Positions 1 through 11,865 of a stretch of 64,000 bases of DNA are shown here, one piece after another. The translations under genes and the position numbers were made by a program. Source of the DNA: Phragmites australis (lineage: Eukaryota; Streptophyta; Magnoliopsida; Poales; Poaceae). The notes below the pieces were generated by a model. That model saw only the letters and a list, made by a program, of their open reading frames with translations, ran no database searches and was not told the DNA's origin. Positions within the stretch are counted from its first letter, which is position 1. Every line of letters starts with the position of its first letter. The stretch is taken from NCBI RefSeq assembly GCF_958298935.1, contig NC_084927.1:24192001-24256000 (forward strand), in the 5' to 3' direction.

Positions 1-161
1 CCTAATAGAGGTAGATAACACAAATCAAAACAGCAAACCAAACAACACAAAAGGATAATACATACTGGTAAGCAAGGCGCTCACTGACACACACCAAAAT
101 GATCGTGACTTGTGAGGTTAACAGCCTTTTAATGGCCACACACTTGCGGCCAAGGTAGCGG

Positions 162-725
162 CTAGCAGGCGTCCCACAAGGACCCGTGCGACCAACACTG
201 CGCCACCTCCGTCTCGCCGACGCCCGTGTCCCAGCTCGGCGGGTCCAGGAGCATGGCCTCCGCCATCTCGGCCCACAGCCTGGGCGAGTAGTCCAGTTCC
301 AGGTCGAACTCCTCGTCGCTCCCGGCCAGCTCGACCGCCCGGCCCGGCGCGGCTCCGAGTCCGAACCCGTACTCGTCGCACCGCGCCACCACCAGCGCCG
401 GGTCGCACCGCACCCGGTCGGCGGCCTCGGCCGCCGCGGCGCGGACGTCGCCCGGGTGCGAGCTCGCCGGCCGGGGCAGCCAGCCGACGGACCCGGGGAA
501 GTTGAGCTGCGCGTCGCGTCCCCGCAGCCGCAGCGCGGCCACGTCGTGCGCCACCGCGGCCATCTCGGCCGACTCGAAGCTGCCGAGCCAGATGCGCGTC
601 TTGGTGCCGGGCTGCCGGATCTCCGACACCCACTTGCCCCACTTCCGCTTCCGCACGCCCCTGTACTGCTGCTGCGACGACTGGGAGCTGCTGCTGCTCG
701 TGACCGGAGGCATTGTTTGGTCCAT
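162..725 (-). CDS. DREB-type AP2/ERF transcription factor
   Basis: This is a single-exon gene of 187 codons. One AP2/ERF DNA-binding domain occupies roughly residues 21-78. It begins [17 protein letters not shown], continues TRIWLGSF and [11 protein letters not shown], and ends LNFPGS. The valine in WVSE is the DREB-class residue 14. The position equivalent to DREB glutamate 19 is glutamine, which is unusual. The N-terminus is a Ser/Gln-rich stretch of about 20 residues. The C-terminal half is acidic ([13 protein letters not shown]) and ends LWDAC, as expected for an activation region. Family members act in the nucleus on DRE/GCC-like promoter elements in abiotic stress or development. The start is the first ATG upstream of the domain, and a TATA box lies 106 bp further upstream. 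The coding DNA is very GC-rich, typical of grass intronless ERFs. No intron or lesion is seen. The exact subgroup is uncertain. Confidence 0.9.
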   Translation of the reverse strand: MDQTMPPVTSSSSSQSSQQQYRGVRKRKWGKWVSEIRQPGTKTRIWLGSFESAEMAAVAHDVAALRLRGRDAQLNFPGSVGWLPRPASSHPGDVRAAAAEAADRVRCDPALVVARCDEYGFGLGAAPGRAVELAGSDEEFDLELDYSPRLWAEMAEAMLLDPPSWDTGVGETEVAQCWSHGSLWDAC

Positions 726-830
726 TGATATACCAATCCAATCTTGCAGATTAATTAGCCAAAATTGTGAAGAGAGAAGAGTGAGTGAGTGAGCGGTGCA
801 ATGCAGGATCGGATGTGATCATGGCATGCT

Positions 831-837
831 TATATAG
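831..837 (-). promoter_or_regulatory. TATA box of the ERF gene
   Basis: On the minus strand this reads CCTATATAAG, about 106 bp upstream of the ERF start codon. That gives a plausible 5' leader of roughly 70-80 nt. It is the best TATA match in the 300 bp upstream of the gene. Confidence 0.6.
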
Positions 838-1678
838 GCAAAGCATGATGGTGGCAGGGCACCGAGTCGCAAGAGAAGTCGCTTCAAATGGCCAGCTACT
901 ATGTTAAGCTCATGATTTGGTCCATGATTGGCGCAATAATGCCGTCCTGGCGACACTGTGTGCGCGCAGTTGCTGTGGACACACTTCAGCTGTTGGTTCG
1001 TGTACTCGCGATCTAGGTGAGACACGCATATACTGTTGGAAGAACAGCAAAGGACACGTAAAGTTAGTACCAGCAGTATAGACCAGTCCTGTCTCATTAA
1101 TTTGTCAAGCAGAATAATGAAGCACGTAGACAAGTACAGAAATATATATATATAACTCGCATAGCATTGCGTTTTTTCTCAGCTGCAAGTTTGGTTACAA
1201 AGCCGTCCCGTTCTCCATCACTAGTGTGATGAGAGAAGGAGAGGAGGGACGGGAAGCTGGTGGAACAGTGAGATCTCAGTTTTGAATCACACTGATTGCA
1301 CACGTACGATCAGGGGCTCATCAGGAGAGGCCTAGCGATGGCCCATGCCTTCACTTAAATTTTTATTTTTAAGTAAATTTTAATAGATTTAGCTTTTTTT
1401 TAATGAAATTATAAAGGTCTCATCACTAGTGTGCCTCGCTTAAGTTTTAGGCTGACACCGACCTGCCCGCGGTTGGAACGGCATGCAGCACGTAAAGGCA
1501 GCTTAGCTAGCACGGATGGGATACTCATTGGATATTTTAAGGTGGCTCGAGTCCAAATTGGGGAAGGAGGGCATGTATCCGTGTGGGGCCCACAGCTGGA
1601 GGACGACAGCATCACATACGGAGCGTCCTGGGCCGTACCGTACCCTACCAATCATAACGCAGTACGCTGCCACCTGCC

Positions 1679-2058
1679 GTGTAAATTAAGTGCATTCGAT
1701 CCAGCGCATGACTCCGGTCTGTTTTTTTTTCTGTTTGAGTAAAAAATCGAACTAAATAGTCTAGTTATGAATGGTCTACGTAGCAAATCTTGAATCGAGA
1801 TTCATTCCTAGATTAGATTAAAAGATATATATTTATATCTCTCAAATAAAATTAGAATAATAAATACGGACAACTAAACATACACCCATGATATTATACG
1901 TGTCCATCCGCGTATGGGCAAAATCGTATCCAGTACGGTAGGGGTGGAGTAGCTTTCTGGCACACCTACTGTGTAAATCAAGTACATTCTATCCATCACA
2001 TGACTCCGGCCTGTTTTGGTGTTTTTTTCTAGTTTGAGCTAAAAGCCAAACTAAATAG
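1679..2058. repeat. Imperfect direct repeat, ~85 bp copies about 290 bp apart
   Basis: The stretch 1679-1760 (GTGTAAATTAAGTGCATTC, then CATGACTCCGG) recurs with substitutions at 1971-2058 (GTGTAAATCAAGTACATTC, then CATGACTCCGG). Both copies run into CTGTTTTT and end AACTAAATAGT. The second copy overlaps the left end of the MITE at 2008, so the pair may be two related insertions or a local duplication. Confidence 0.5.
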
Positions 2059-2261
2059 TTCAGGTGTCAGCTATCTTTTAGAAAGCTGAAAAGCTTATTT
2101 TGAGGAAAATTAACTAAAAGCTGAGAAGTTGGTTGAGATAAGTTTTTTTTAATGTGTCAAGAAACTAAAATTTTATTATAAAAATCAATAAAAAAAAGCT
2201 ATCAGCCAGAAAGTAGAAGTTGGAAAAGAAAAAAAAAACTTCAGCCCAACCAAACACGTCC
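2008..2261. mobile_element. hAT-like MITE, ~254 bp
   Basis: The left end reads GGCCTGTTTTGGTG. The right end reads CCAACCAAACACGTCC, whose reverse complement GGACGTGTTTGGTTGG matches the left. This GGCCTGTTTGG-type terminus is common in grass non-autonomous hAT-like MITEs. The interior is AT-rich and has no ORF. No clean target duplication was found. Confidence 0.5.
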
Positions 2262-2631
2262 TCAGATCTGATTTTCTTAACTCACGTGAACACGACCTGT
2301 CATCTGTAAATGTAGGCGTTGTAACAGCTTAAGTGTAGGAAGTTCTAGCTAGCTAGTACAATAATTTGATCATGTTGGCTACCTAATGGCTATGGTCTCT
2401 AGATTACACACACACAAAAATTGCTGCAGAAGTTAAGTACAACGGGGAAACGGCCATAGCATGACAATATCTACAAGCAGTCTAGCATGAACAATATGTC
2501 AACAGTGTCAAGGATAAGGGTGACGACTGATGAATATACTATATTTGGATCCCCACGCGCGCCTGTCGTGAAAGAATTGGCATTATCTAGACTACGTACA
2601 GCCGTACAGTGATCTGGTATGTACATTGGTT

Positions 2632-3330
2632 TTTTTAATAATAGAAATTTTATTCAGTCTTATCATTACATTGAGAGAATATAATTGTATAAGATTTATC
2701 TTCATCCTCTGCATAGTTAAGATGCACATAATCACATCTATTAATTAAGAAAAAACAAAACCTCAAACATAACGGATAGACTATCTAGCTTAACTAGACA
2801 TAGAGTACCACATCATATGACCAACTTACCTAGCAAAACTAGACTAGAGTTGATGAACAACGTTGCAGAGCAGATAAGACCGGACCTAAGCTGGTCGTCA
2901 CATGAAAATACGGGGAAGAAACTCACATATGACACATCTAAGGAGGGCACGACACGAATGACTCCATCGTCACCAATCCGAAAAACCGGAACTAGGTTTT
3001 CATCCAGGGAATTCCCCAAAAAAATGCAAAATAAAAACACCACAACACTATCTCTAAAGAGGGGACGACGCCCGAGGATATCGTCGGTGCCAGCATCGAC
3101 AGAAAACTGATCAGGACTTTTGTCTGGTGCACGAAGGGGGGCCAAAACACGTGAGGAATCAAAGCAGTCTAGGGAGGCCAGAAACAGCAACAATGCAAGC
3201 GCCACCCAGGCACCAATCCGCATTTGGTGCAGCAACGACACACCATTCATTTCCATGGACCATGGACGATATCTTGCGAGAAGAAGCATATACTATGTTC
3301 AGTTTTCATACATGAAGTTCAATCTACGTA
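2632..3330 (-). other. Uncharacterised repeat-like segment with a 158-codon open frame
   Basis: A minus-strand open frame (2813-3289) starts with a hydrophobic stretch containing WVALALLLFLASLDCF. It later carries a second hydrophobic patch and the motif RIGDDGVIRVVPS. I recognise no domain. The opposite strand is also largely open here, so coding status is doubtful. Downstream on the minus strand, near 2640-2660, is an AATAAAATTT stretch followed by an A-run, resembling the 3' end of a retroposed sequence. Confidence 0.2.
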
Positions 3331-3369
3331 CGATCCATGTAGATGAGTAGTAACTATATAAAAAACCAT

Positions 3370-3530
3370 CAAAAGAGATACATCATTAGTGATGACTCCT
3401 TAGTATGTGTCACTAGTGCACTATTAATGATAGGTCCAGTACCGGCCTGTCACTAATATGTGGCTCAAGTTGGGATCCGACCATGACCCGTCACTAATGA
3501 GGGTTCATTAGTGACGGTGACGCGGTTGGT
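3370..3530. repeat. GTCACTA/TAGTGAC subterminal-type repeat block (left)
   Basis: Several inverted copies of a CCGTCACTAATGA-like motif and its complement lie in 160 bp, together with a CACTA sequence near 3405. The same motif fills 6768-7420. The two blocks look like subterminal repeats of one large non-autonomous CACTA-like or foldback element whose middle was replaced by nested insertions. No transposase is seen. Confidence 0.45.
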
Positions 3531-3534
3531 GCTA

Positions 3535-4343
3535 CAAACTACATTTTTTCTTTTTGAACTGACAGTTTTTTCCCTCTCTAGTGCCACTGTCGGTGGATGA
3601 ACACCACAAGCGGGGATCCTGAGGGACCCCCTTTGAGATTCGGCCGGGGGACTGATTCTGGATCTATCTCGTACGTGGGTTTAATGCAAATATATGAGAT
3701 CTAGGCGGGACGGATGATCGTCGGCTAGTAAGAGTAAATGCTCAAGGGATTTTAGACAGGTTTGGGTCGTACGGAACGTAATACCCTACTTCTGTGTGTC
3801 TGGTGTGCTATTAATGCTCTTGGAATGCCTTTCTCTGGATCTCTGTGTTATAAGATTTTTTGTCTAAGTCTTGAGCTTCGGTTTTGCTTCTCGCTTGTTG
3901 AACCTCAACTTGGCTTGACTTCGACCTCTCAAAGAGCTTGTCTTTCTACGGAGTGCACCCCCCTTTTATCCTATCGGGGGAGGCTCGGTGTGCCTAGAAC
4001 GGGGGCACGAGTTCCCATAGGCTATAAATGGAAAACAACCGTCATGAGACTACAGTTTGATGTTACAGGGGTTGAAAATGCGTCCTTCGGTCGGTCCCAT
4101 CGCCTAATACGCTCAACTTTAGCAAGTGCTGGGGGGCCACCGGGCAGCCGCTGAACAGCCCCACATGCCCGTTCGGTCAGTACGAATCTGACACAGCAGG
4201 GGGGCAGGCGATATGCCTCGAGCCCAGTGACGATATCTCCAAGTTGTTTCCTTTATAGGCCCTGCAGGGTGACGTACGATGGGGACCCGTCGCATTAAAT
4301 GTCCCTACGCCTTCCTGCCAGGCGGTGGCAGGGACTGACGTAC
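3535..4343. other. LTR-retrotransposon-like sequence without coding capacity
   Basis: No gene is visible. The sequence has LTR-like features, such as GGCTATAAATGG near 4020, and ends at the insertion site of the solo LTR at 4344. The 130-codon open frame at 3762-4154 has no recognisable domain and is not called as a gene. Confidence 0.3.
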
Positions 4344-5678
4344 TGAAATGTCGCCTAGAGGGGGATGATTAGGCGAAATCTAATTTTTCTGCAAACTTCA
4401 AAACAACGGACTAAAATTTTTTGGACCTTCGAGACTTTTTTCCGGAACCTCCGCACATGTCCGGAGGTTCCGAAGAAAAGTGCGGATACTCCGGACTTTT
4501 GTGAGATTATGAACTGAAGCTAAATCTGGGATGATGAGTGACAAGTTTAAGGTTTACCAAGCATCAGTAGGTGTATAACAACTTATAAGACCAAATACCT
4601 ACAGCTCAAACTTTGCAATAAGAGAGATCGGGTATAAAACCTAGAGTTCTATTCAAACGAAAGATTATACACAAATGCTAGAAATAGAACAAAGCTAACA
4701 CAAGAATTTGTTTACCAGAGTTTGGCCACTCCACAAAGGAGTGCCTACGTCTTCGTTGAGGTACTCACAAAGAGCCAGGTCTTTTCAACCCTATCCTCAC
4801 CAAAGCGACCACAAAAATCGAGCTTCGGGTTTCTTACTCAACTTATCGGGGTGATACAAACTTCCCGAGGCTCACCACAAACTTGGAAGCTCAACGGGCA
4901 ACTCCTTGTCGTCTAAGTGGACAAACCACCAAGAGTAATGAACTTGAAATCACCAGCTTTGACAAAGAAACAAGTGCTCAATGATGGCTTTGTACTTTAC
5001 TAGCACTCTTGCTTAAAGCCACTCAACCCTAGCAAGGATCTCAACTAGAATCACAAAAGGGGAGTGGAAAGAAGCTTTTAATGTGCTAGAAGCCTTTTGT
5101 CTCAAAGCTGGTCGGAATGGAAAGGTCAGGGTCTGTTACATTGAAGAGTGTGAGGTATTTATACTCCACACTCAAAAAACTAGCCGTTATGTTCTGAAAA
5201 AGTGCGGACCCTCCGCACAAGTCTGGAACCTCCGCACTTGTGCGGACCCTCCGAAGAAAAGTGCAGATACTCCGCAGTTAGCCGAGAAATTACTAAAGTG
5301 CGGATCCTCTGCACAAAAGTGCGGACCCTTCCACAAAAGTGCGGACCTTCTGGACTTTTTTGAAATAAAAGTTTTAGGGCTAACTTGCTATGACTCTCAT
5401 GGGTTTGTTTGGAATATTGAGCACTGTTTCTGTACAAATAAGTAGATTTCATATCCCCTTTATAGTACGGCATCCTAAACTCAAATATAAAGTATAAAAG
5501 AACTTAAAAAGCATAGGATCCAAGTCGCTTTCCTTTACCCATTTTTGGGGGGTTCACAACGTGTCACATTTCTTACTTCATGGAATTAACATCTGTTTAT
5601 GACTCATAAAACTCATTAGTTCTTTAATTGCTTTGTCATTATCACCAAAATCCACTTGGGGGCCTAAATGCACTTTCA
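4344..5678 (-). mobile_element. Solo LTR of a SIRE/Maximus-like Copia element
   Basis: On the minus strand it begins TGAAAGTGCATTTAGGCC and ends CTAGGCGACATTTCA, the usual TG...CA ends. A perfect 5-bp target duplication CGTAC flanks it at 4339-4343 and 5679-5683. Both ends match the terminal motifs of the LTR at about 36.4-37.8 kb. The body carries two clusters of CCGGA-type motifs with GTGCGGA variants and a text that recurs in the second copy, such as AACTAGCCGTTATG. No internal region is attached, so it arose by LTR-LTR recombination. Confidence 0.8.
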
Positions 5679-5816
5679 CGTACTCAGTACAACAGGCGTG
5701 GGGGGGGAGTGGTTGGATGTGACCAACCACGCTCCCTCTTAAATGCAGCATCGGGCCTCCCACCGATTGACACCTCACCGTAAAGCCCTCATGGGGTCCA
5801 CCGGCAAGGGGCTTAT

Positions 5817-6050
5817 CAGGTCCTCAGGGAACTCTAGGTACTCGGGGATCAACTGTTCATGACCTCGAGCATCCTCTCCCGGGTTTGCCTTTTCTCGGGT
5901 CCTCGGGGAACTCTCGATACTCGGGGGCCAACTGTTCATGGCCCTGAGCACCCCTCCCGGAACTGGCTATTCTCGGGTCCTTGGGGAACTCCAGGTACTC
6001 GGGGACCACTGTTTATGGCCCCGAGCACTCATCCCGAAACTGGCTCTTCT
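5817..6050. repeat. Tandem array, ~78-bp unit, 3 copies
   Basis: The units start at 5817, 5896 and 5974 (79, 78 and 77 bp). Each runs GGTCC-TCGGGGAACTC, GTACTCGGGG, CTGTTCATGG, CCCGAGCA and GGCTATTCT with a few substitutions. The three frames stay open, so translations look protein-like, but they are repeats. The surrounding DNA (5690-6370) is GC-rich LTR-like sequence. Confidence 0.85.
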
Positions 6051-6767
6051 CAGCCCTCGGGGAGGTGATCTCCGAGGGATGGCGCCACGTGGTATTCTGC
6101 TGTCCTGGCCTCGGGACTCGGGACCCCTGGTTCACATGTCACCGACAGTCACCAACAACCACCGAGCAACTCCCGCAGATTCTACGTTGCGCGTCACATG
6201 TTGCTATTCATGGTAGCAAAGGATATGAAATCTCCAGATGTAAGATATTTGCATGGTCTTTTCATAGCTGCTTTTATTCATTACAAATATCCGATGATAA
6301 AATAATTTTTCTCACGCTAATTACATACTTTTTCCATAATTACTTTCATTCAGTAGGAATTCAGCTTACCGGACGATAGCATCGAGGAGTCTGCACTCTC
6401 GAACATTTGAGCACGAATTGCCTCGTTCTTAATGACCAAAGTCGCCTCTTCGAAAGGCGAGTTCTATTATAGGGAGGAAAGGCTCTGACTTGTGTAGTTT
6501 GTGGTTGCACTTTCAACTTATGTAATTTGTAACTATCTTGATGTGGACTTGCGCCGTTGTACGTTTTGAGGACTTTTGATTATATAATTTGTGGTTGCAT
6601 ATCTCGTGACTGAGTCCCTATAATATGGGTATATATGTTAAAATGAATGGTGATTATGGCATGAATATATCTAGATGTGTCTTATTTGCAGGAGAAGACA
6701 ACTACCAAAGTCTGACATTGCTTCAGGATGCAGCCAGAAAATAAGTAAATCTCTTCAGAGGATGAGA

Positions 6768-7420
6768 ATATTAGTGACGGATGGTAAATTCTCCTGTTAT
6801 TGATGATCGAGTCCTAACGACGGGTAGCTTTCCAACACGTCTATAGAACTTAGTCATTAGACGGATTGGAAAGATACCCGTCACTAATGACTCATAACAT
6901 CCCGTCGCTGATGACTCAATCACCAGTGACGGGTTGTAGCTACCCGTCACTAGTTCTAGATAATTAGTGACGTGTGGTAAATACACCCGTCGCTAATGAC
7001 ACAGCCACCAGTGATGAATTGTTGTTAGCACCCGTCACTAATGACAGAGTCCCAGAGACGGATTAGAAATCTATCCGTCACTAATGACTCAGTAACTAGT
7101 GACGGGTGGTAATAACCCGTCACTGATGATCGAGTCTTAGAGACGGATTGGAAAGGTATATGTTACTGGGGATTGATAATTAGTAACGGGTAGTACATAG
7201 ATCCGTCACTATAACAGTCACAGTGACGGACAATAGGTTTGCTCAGATCATAGAAGACGTATTTTAATAACGGATCTTAATTACAATCTATCACTAATAA
7301 TTGTCATTAGTGACGGATCCAAACCATCACTAATATTTTATTATTAAGTAATACAATAAAAATGACAGGTACGGTAACCGTCATTAGTGACGATTATTAC
7401 GCATCACTAATATATTGTTC
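6768..7420. repeat. GTCACTA/TAGTGAC subterminal-type repeat block (right)
   Basis: About 20 degenerate copies of TAGTGACGGGT and its complement ACCCGTCACTA alternate in orientation in 650 bp. Many pairs form short hairpins, for example TAGTGACGG...CCGTCACTA. This is the pattern of subterminal transposase-binding repeats in CACTA-like elements. It pairs with the block at 3370-3530. The exact element ends and target duplication could not be fixed. Confidence 0.55.
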
Positions 7421-7439
7421 GGACGTAGTTAGATCAATT

Positions 7440-8280
7440 TTCATGCGCGTCAATTAACCTTCATCTTCCCAGCCGTAGAATCCATCGTCATGCGTCCACG
7501 AGAAAGCCTCGAGGCCCGGCCGAGCGCACAAGTAGGCACAACGCCGGGCAGTCGGCCGAAGGAGAGTCACAAGCTGTGGCGGCACCCGGGCTTGTGGCTG
7601 CAGCACCAACCGCGTCACGCGCGCTCCGGCCTCAGCTCGAGACCTCGGTCGGATTTGACCCCTGCGTGCTGTACCCCCGATGGCGCCGCGAATGCACGCA
7701 CGCACGCACGGCCGCCGGGCCGGGAGCCCGGGCCAGGGCTCGAACGCCAGCAGGAGGTAGGCGCCACGCGTGTGGGGCGCGCGCGCGCCAGCCCGTACCT
7801 ACGTGCTGCGAGGCCTATCTACAACTACCGAACGCCGCGTCATGCATGGATCATGGATGTGCACGCGTCCGATGGAATCCCAGCACTGTGCGAGCACGAG
7901 CTGGCGGATTGATCCAGTACACAGCGCACGGGAAACAGCCAAGGGGATCGGATTCAGGTGGGTGGTTGCGTTGCGCGCGTGCTTACGGGCCCTCCGTGCA
8001 GCCAGGGGTCGTAACATGAGCTGTTCGACTTAATTGCCGGCCCGATCAATCATGCATTGGGTTGGGACGTGACAGACGACGGACCGGGCGGGCGGCCGCA
8101 GGTCAAAGAAAGGGAAGGCGCACGAGCTAGCGCAGCGCATCGATATAGTCCCTCCTCGTCTACACCTTAATTTCTGCAGCTGGTTGCTACTATATACCCT
8201 AATACCATGATCTGATTGGCACGTGCGCCCGGCTAGCCAGCTAAGCCTATACATGGTTATGCACGTTAGCTTGCACTCGA
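7440..8280. other. GC-rich intergenic block, no supported gene
   Basis: GC content rises sharply beside the repeat block. Several overlapping open frames on both strands reflect GC richness. The minus frame 7454-7705 ends FYGWEDEG, but no domain is recognisable and no splice partners were found. It may be a captured or decayed first exon. Confidence 0.25.
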
Positions 8281-10035
8281 TCCGCTACAGTTGATAAGGA
8301 CCGTACGTACCGTCCATGTACTTACGTGCCTGTTGGATCAGAAAGGTACGTAGCACACGGCTACAGGATTCGCTCGCGTGTACCGTTCGTTGGTGATTGG
8401 CCGGGCTAGATGTCATCTGCAGTAGAACTTTACACTGCTGAACGCAACTGTTTTTATAGATAAGTGATAAGTTATTTACAGAGATGTTATCTATAAAAAT
8501 AGACGATTTTCACAGCCATAAAAGAGACTGGCTGTAGAAATCAATTACTAAAGGTAGTTTACTTAATAAACTATATGTGGTAGTCGATCCCCGAATTGAC
8601 ATTTTTTGCCTTAAAAAACCAAAAAAAATTCTCGACCAGGCACCCCCTACAGCCGTGCCAGCACGAATCACACTATTTTTTGTACGAAATACGCGTACGT
8701 ACGGTTCATGACACTAGAACTCAGGATCTCTCAGTTCACATGATACGTTCTTACTATTCCATCATAGAAGTACTAGTGATACTAATAACATATGCAATCT
8801 TTTTTACTCTTATGTCTGAAACTTTAAAAGATTATTTAGAGATTTAAATTACTTCAAATGAAAAGGTTTTTAACTACAAAGTTGTATATCTCATCAAAGA
8901 CTATATTTTATATAAAGTTTGTTCCTATCCAACTTCATATGAAAAATTATAAATTTTTAAAGATAAGCTATCATCTATTATCATATACAACTAATTATGT
9001 GGCCTGTCTATATTAATCATTTTATTATTAGAGATGATTCACATAAGAAACCGTATATAAAAATGATCTTTTACATATGTGGAATCTTATGTCTCGTCTT
9101 TGAAAATCGTAGTATTACCACGTGCGGCTGTCGTAAGCAATATTTCTATAGACGTCTCGAAACTGTAGGAGATTCCTATCAACTACTCAAACAGTTTGTT
9201 GTATAAGCCGCATATAGAAAATTATATTGGGTGTTTCGAAAACTAATTTTTTAGTAGGGTCTCTTAACTCCTGCTGCTAGGTCACTCGCCGATGTGCTTA
9301 ATTTGCTCCCAGCTAGAGGAAAGCTGGTCATGGATGGCGAAACATTCAAAGAGCTGGTCAAGATCTTCTTAGCTAGGGCAGTGTGTAGTTTAATTGGATG
9401 GACTCCTTTTACTGTTATGTTTTTCATTTGCCGACAGTCTCCATGCATGCATCCGCGCGAATGGAGATCAGAGATCAGTACTGGTTACTTGGTTCGTCGG
9501 CCCGGTCGACCGATATCGTGCACGCACGTCGTCCGTGCAGGTTGCACCGCGAGTGACAGCTAGAAAGCCATGACGAAAGAGATACTGGTTCATCATTAGA
9601 TGGTCCCATGTTTGTATGCATGCATAATCGATCGGTCGGTCGATTTGGCTAGCTGTGATTTGATTTGAAAGTTTGAGCGCGACTCAAGAAGACCCGGTGA
9701 CAGCGTTGTTTGTGTCAGGTCGGTAAAGTTTGGTTGGGCATTATATATCTATCTATCTAGATATCTATTATTTTAATAAAGTAAAGTTAAAAGAAGCCTG
9801 CTCCTGGCTCTTAAGCTTTAGAAATAAGTGATGACGCAAGATTTTCAATTTTGATGTATATACTATATTATATATATAGTTAATTTTTTGATACCTATAA
9901 ATAATTAAATATTAAACAACGGTAAGATATAAAATAAAAATTGAGCATATAAGCCATTGAGCATATGGTAATGCTAAGTATACCACTATATGATAAAATG
10001 AGCATGTGAGCTGTGACTGAGCATATGAACATATA
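8281..10035. other. AT-rich intergenic DNA without supported genes
   Basis: Nothing coding is supported here. 8440-9240 has motifs such as CTGGCTGTAGAAATC and a partly inverted counterpart, suggesting a degenerate DNA transposon. 9748-9775 is a short ATCT-rich microsatellite. From 9930 onward GAGCATATGA-like words recur and surround the SINE at 10036. Confidence 0.3.
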
Positions 10036-10162
10036 GAGCGCAGAGAATAGATTATGCTCTAGTCTTATAAGAAGACGTGAGAACAAATCGAGATACGAAC
10101 CCCGGCCGACCAGCCCGTAACTTTATTTAGAGCTCAACCAACTAAGCTAACGCTCAGTTCTC
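10036..10162 (-). mobile_element. tRNA-derived SINE, 127 bp, with 15-bp target duplication
   Basis: On the minus strand the 5' part carries a pol III A box (TAGCTTAGTTGG) and, about 35 bp on, a B box (GGTTCGTATC). Perfect 15-bp duplications GCATATGAACATATA flank it at 10021-10035 and 10163-10177. The length and pyrimidine-rich 3' end resemble the short p-SINE type of grasses. It is not an intact tRNA: the acceptor stem does not pair and there is no anticodon arm. Confidence 0.8.
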
Positions 10163-10779
10163 GCATATGAACATATACACAATTGAGCATATGAGTATAT
10201 GAGCTTATACCAGATAAAATTTTGCTATAGTTTTAGAAAAGGGAAGTGACAGGAGATCTTGGAGTATCTAAAATATCAACACTCACCCACTAATTCCTAT
10301 GATGCTGACCCCCTCGTTTCAAGATCAGATCAATTCGAAAAGTTCTCAGAAAATAATGTGGATATAGTCTTAATACAAAAGAAAAATAACTACTCAACAA
10401 ATTTCAATTTTTTTGCTCCAATTCTGTTTGCACTTGGAACTACAGTCATGCGCAGCTGTTGGGATCAGACACACCCAACCATCTATAATAGCTGCTCAGT
10501 CCCAATGCGGCGTCATTTCACTGAGATCCGAGGGCTTAAACGTTCATGATATATACAATGGAAGTGTAAGATTTGTGAATGGTACGTAGTTTGCTAGAGG
10601 CAGCACCAATTGATCGAAAATCGAGAGAGCTCCGCCGAACGTTGATCTACGCAGGCGACATGCGCTGATAGGCCATGTCTGCTAGTGAACTATGCTTCCG
10701 GCCATAGTAGAAATATATGAGCACACCAGCGTCCAGCGACCAGACGTTGTAGGTGCTTAGCCGTGGATAGTGTCCCCAT

Positions 10780-11160
10780 GATCAATCAAGGCACTTACAC
10801 TGCCCAGCAGCGCTCGGGCCGCCGCGGCCACGCCCTGCCGCGCTAGAGTCAACCTGGGTCTTGCTCGCGTCGCAACCGCTGCCGCCGGTTCTCAGTCGTC
10901 GCCGCCCTCCTAGCTCGAGGCCGCGCCCCATCTCGGCCTCGCTCGCGCCCGTGCGCTGCCGCCCCCCGCTCGGCTCGCGCTCGAGCACGCATTGCCGCCG
11001 GCGCCCAGTACGTCGCCGCCCTCCAGCCTGGAGGCTGCGCCGAGCACCGCCTCAGCCTTGCTTGTGCCCGCGCCGCCGCCGCCGTCCATCTCACGCAGAC
11101 ATGCACCAGCGCCAGCGGTCAGCAGATGAGCACTCGAGCAGTTAGGTTGTGGCCTTGTAG
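10780..11160. other. GC-rich low-complexity patch
   Basis: CGCC/CTCG-rich sequence is open in several frames on both strands, giving Arg/Ala/Pro-rich translations. No domain, start context or splice structure supports a gene. The 1.7 kb to its right (11160-12890) is AT-rich with no gene seen. Confidence 0.4.
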
Positions 11161-11865
11161 ATCGACTCTACAGTCAACACGCCTCACGGGCTGGGCCATG
11201 GCGCACTGGTGCGTCCACGTGGGCTCAATCCGTCATACGGTCATACCCTGAGAATATTGCATATAAAAAAATTGCTCTAAAATTTGGTGTACCGTGTACA
11301 TATTGATCCGAAGTTATATGTATTGTAGACACCAGACCAAGCAATGATTTATCCAAACTTTAACAAATAATTCTTAATTTGTTGTGAGAAAATGTGAAAA
11401 GAGTCGAGAGACTTGAATTTAAGGTTTCAACAGTCATAATTATACGAATTCTACATACTAATTTGAATTAGCCAATAAATTAAAATGGCTATCATATTTT
11501 CAATATAAATTATTGCAATATTCAAATTGCAATATCAATGAATTGCAAAAATGCAATATTCAAGAAGTAAAAAAATGATACTATGAAATAACCTAATCCA
11601 AAAATAGACATTATCAAATAATATTAAGAAAATAAGATTTGATTTCTTTTCATATTAATGTTCCATATTATTATATGTACAGCCATGCCCTGTATAAGCC
11701 CGCCCCTGCTAAAAATTACCACGTTAATCTATGCAAAGAAAGAAAGAAATATCTACACCGTTGATTATAATAAATTCAAATTATAACGATGTAGATTGTA
11801 TATGTACTGGAGTCCATAACAGAATACAACCAAAGGTGTTTAAGTCCTAATACGTAGGTAGATGA

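Noticed and set aside
2813..3289. Secreted or membrane protein gene on the minus strand
   Set aside because: The hydrophobic start is suggestive, but the opposite strand is equally open, no homology is recognised and nearby features look repeat-derived. Listed only as a low-confidence segment.
5817..6379. Protein-like frames across the 78-bp repeats
   Set aside because: Repetition with a unit divisible by three keeps frames open. There is no start context or domain.
10095..10160. Possible tRNA gene (A and B box, minus strand)
   Set aside because: The acceptor stem does not pair and no anticodon arm forms. The 15-bp flanking duplication identifies it as a SINE.
10782..11145. Arg/Ala/Pro-rich frames on both strands
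   Set aside because: Low-complexity GC-rich DNA. No domain, splice site or start context supports a gene.
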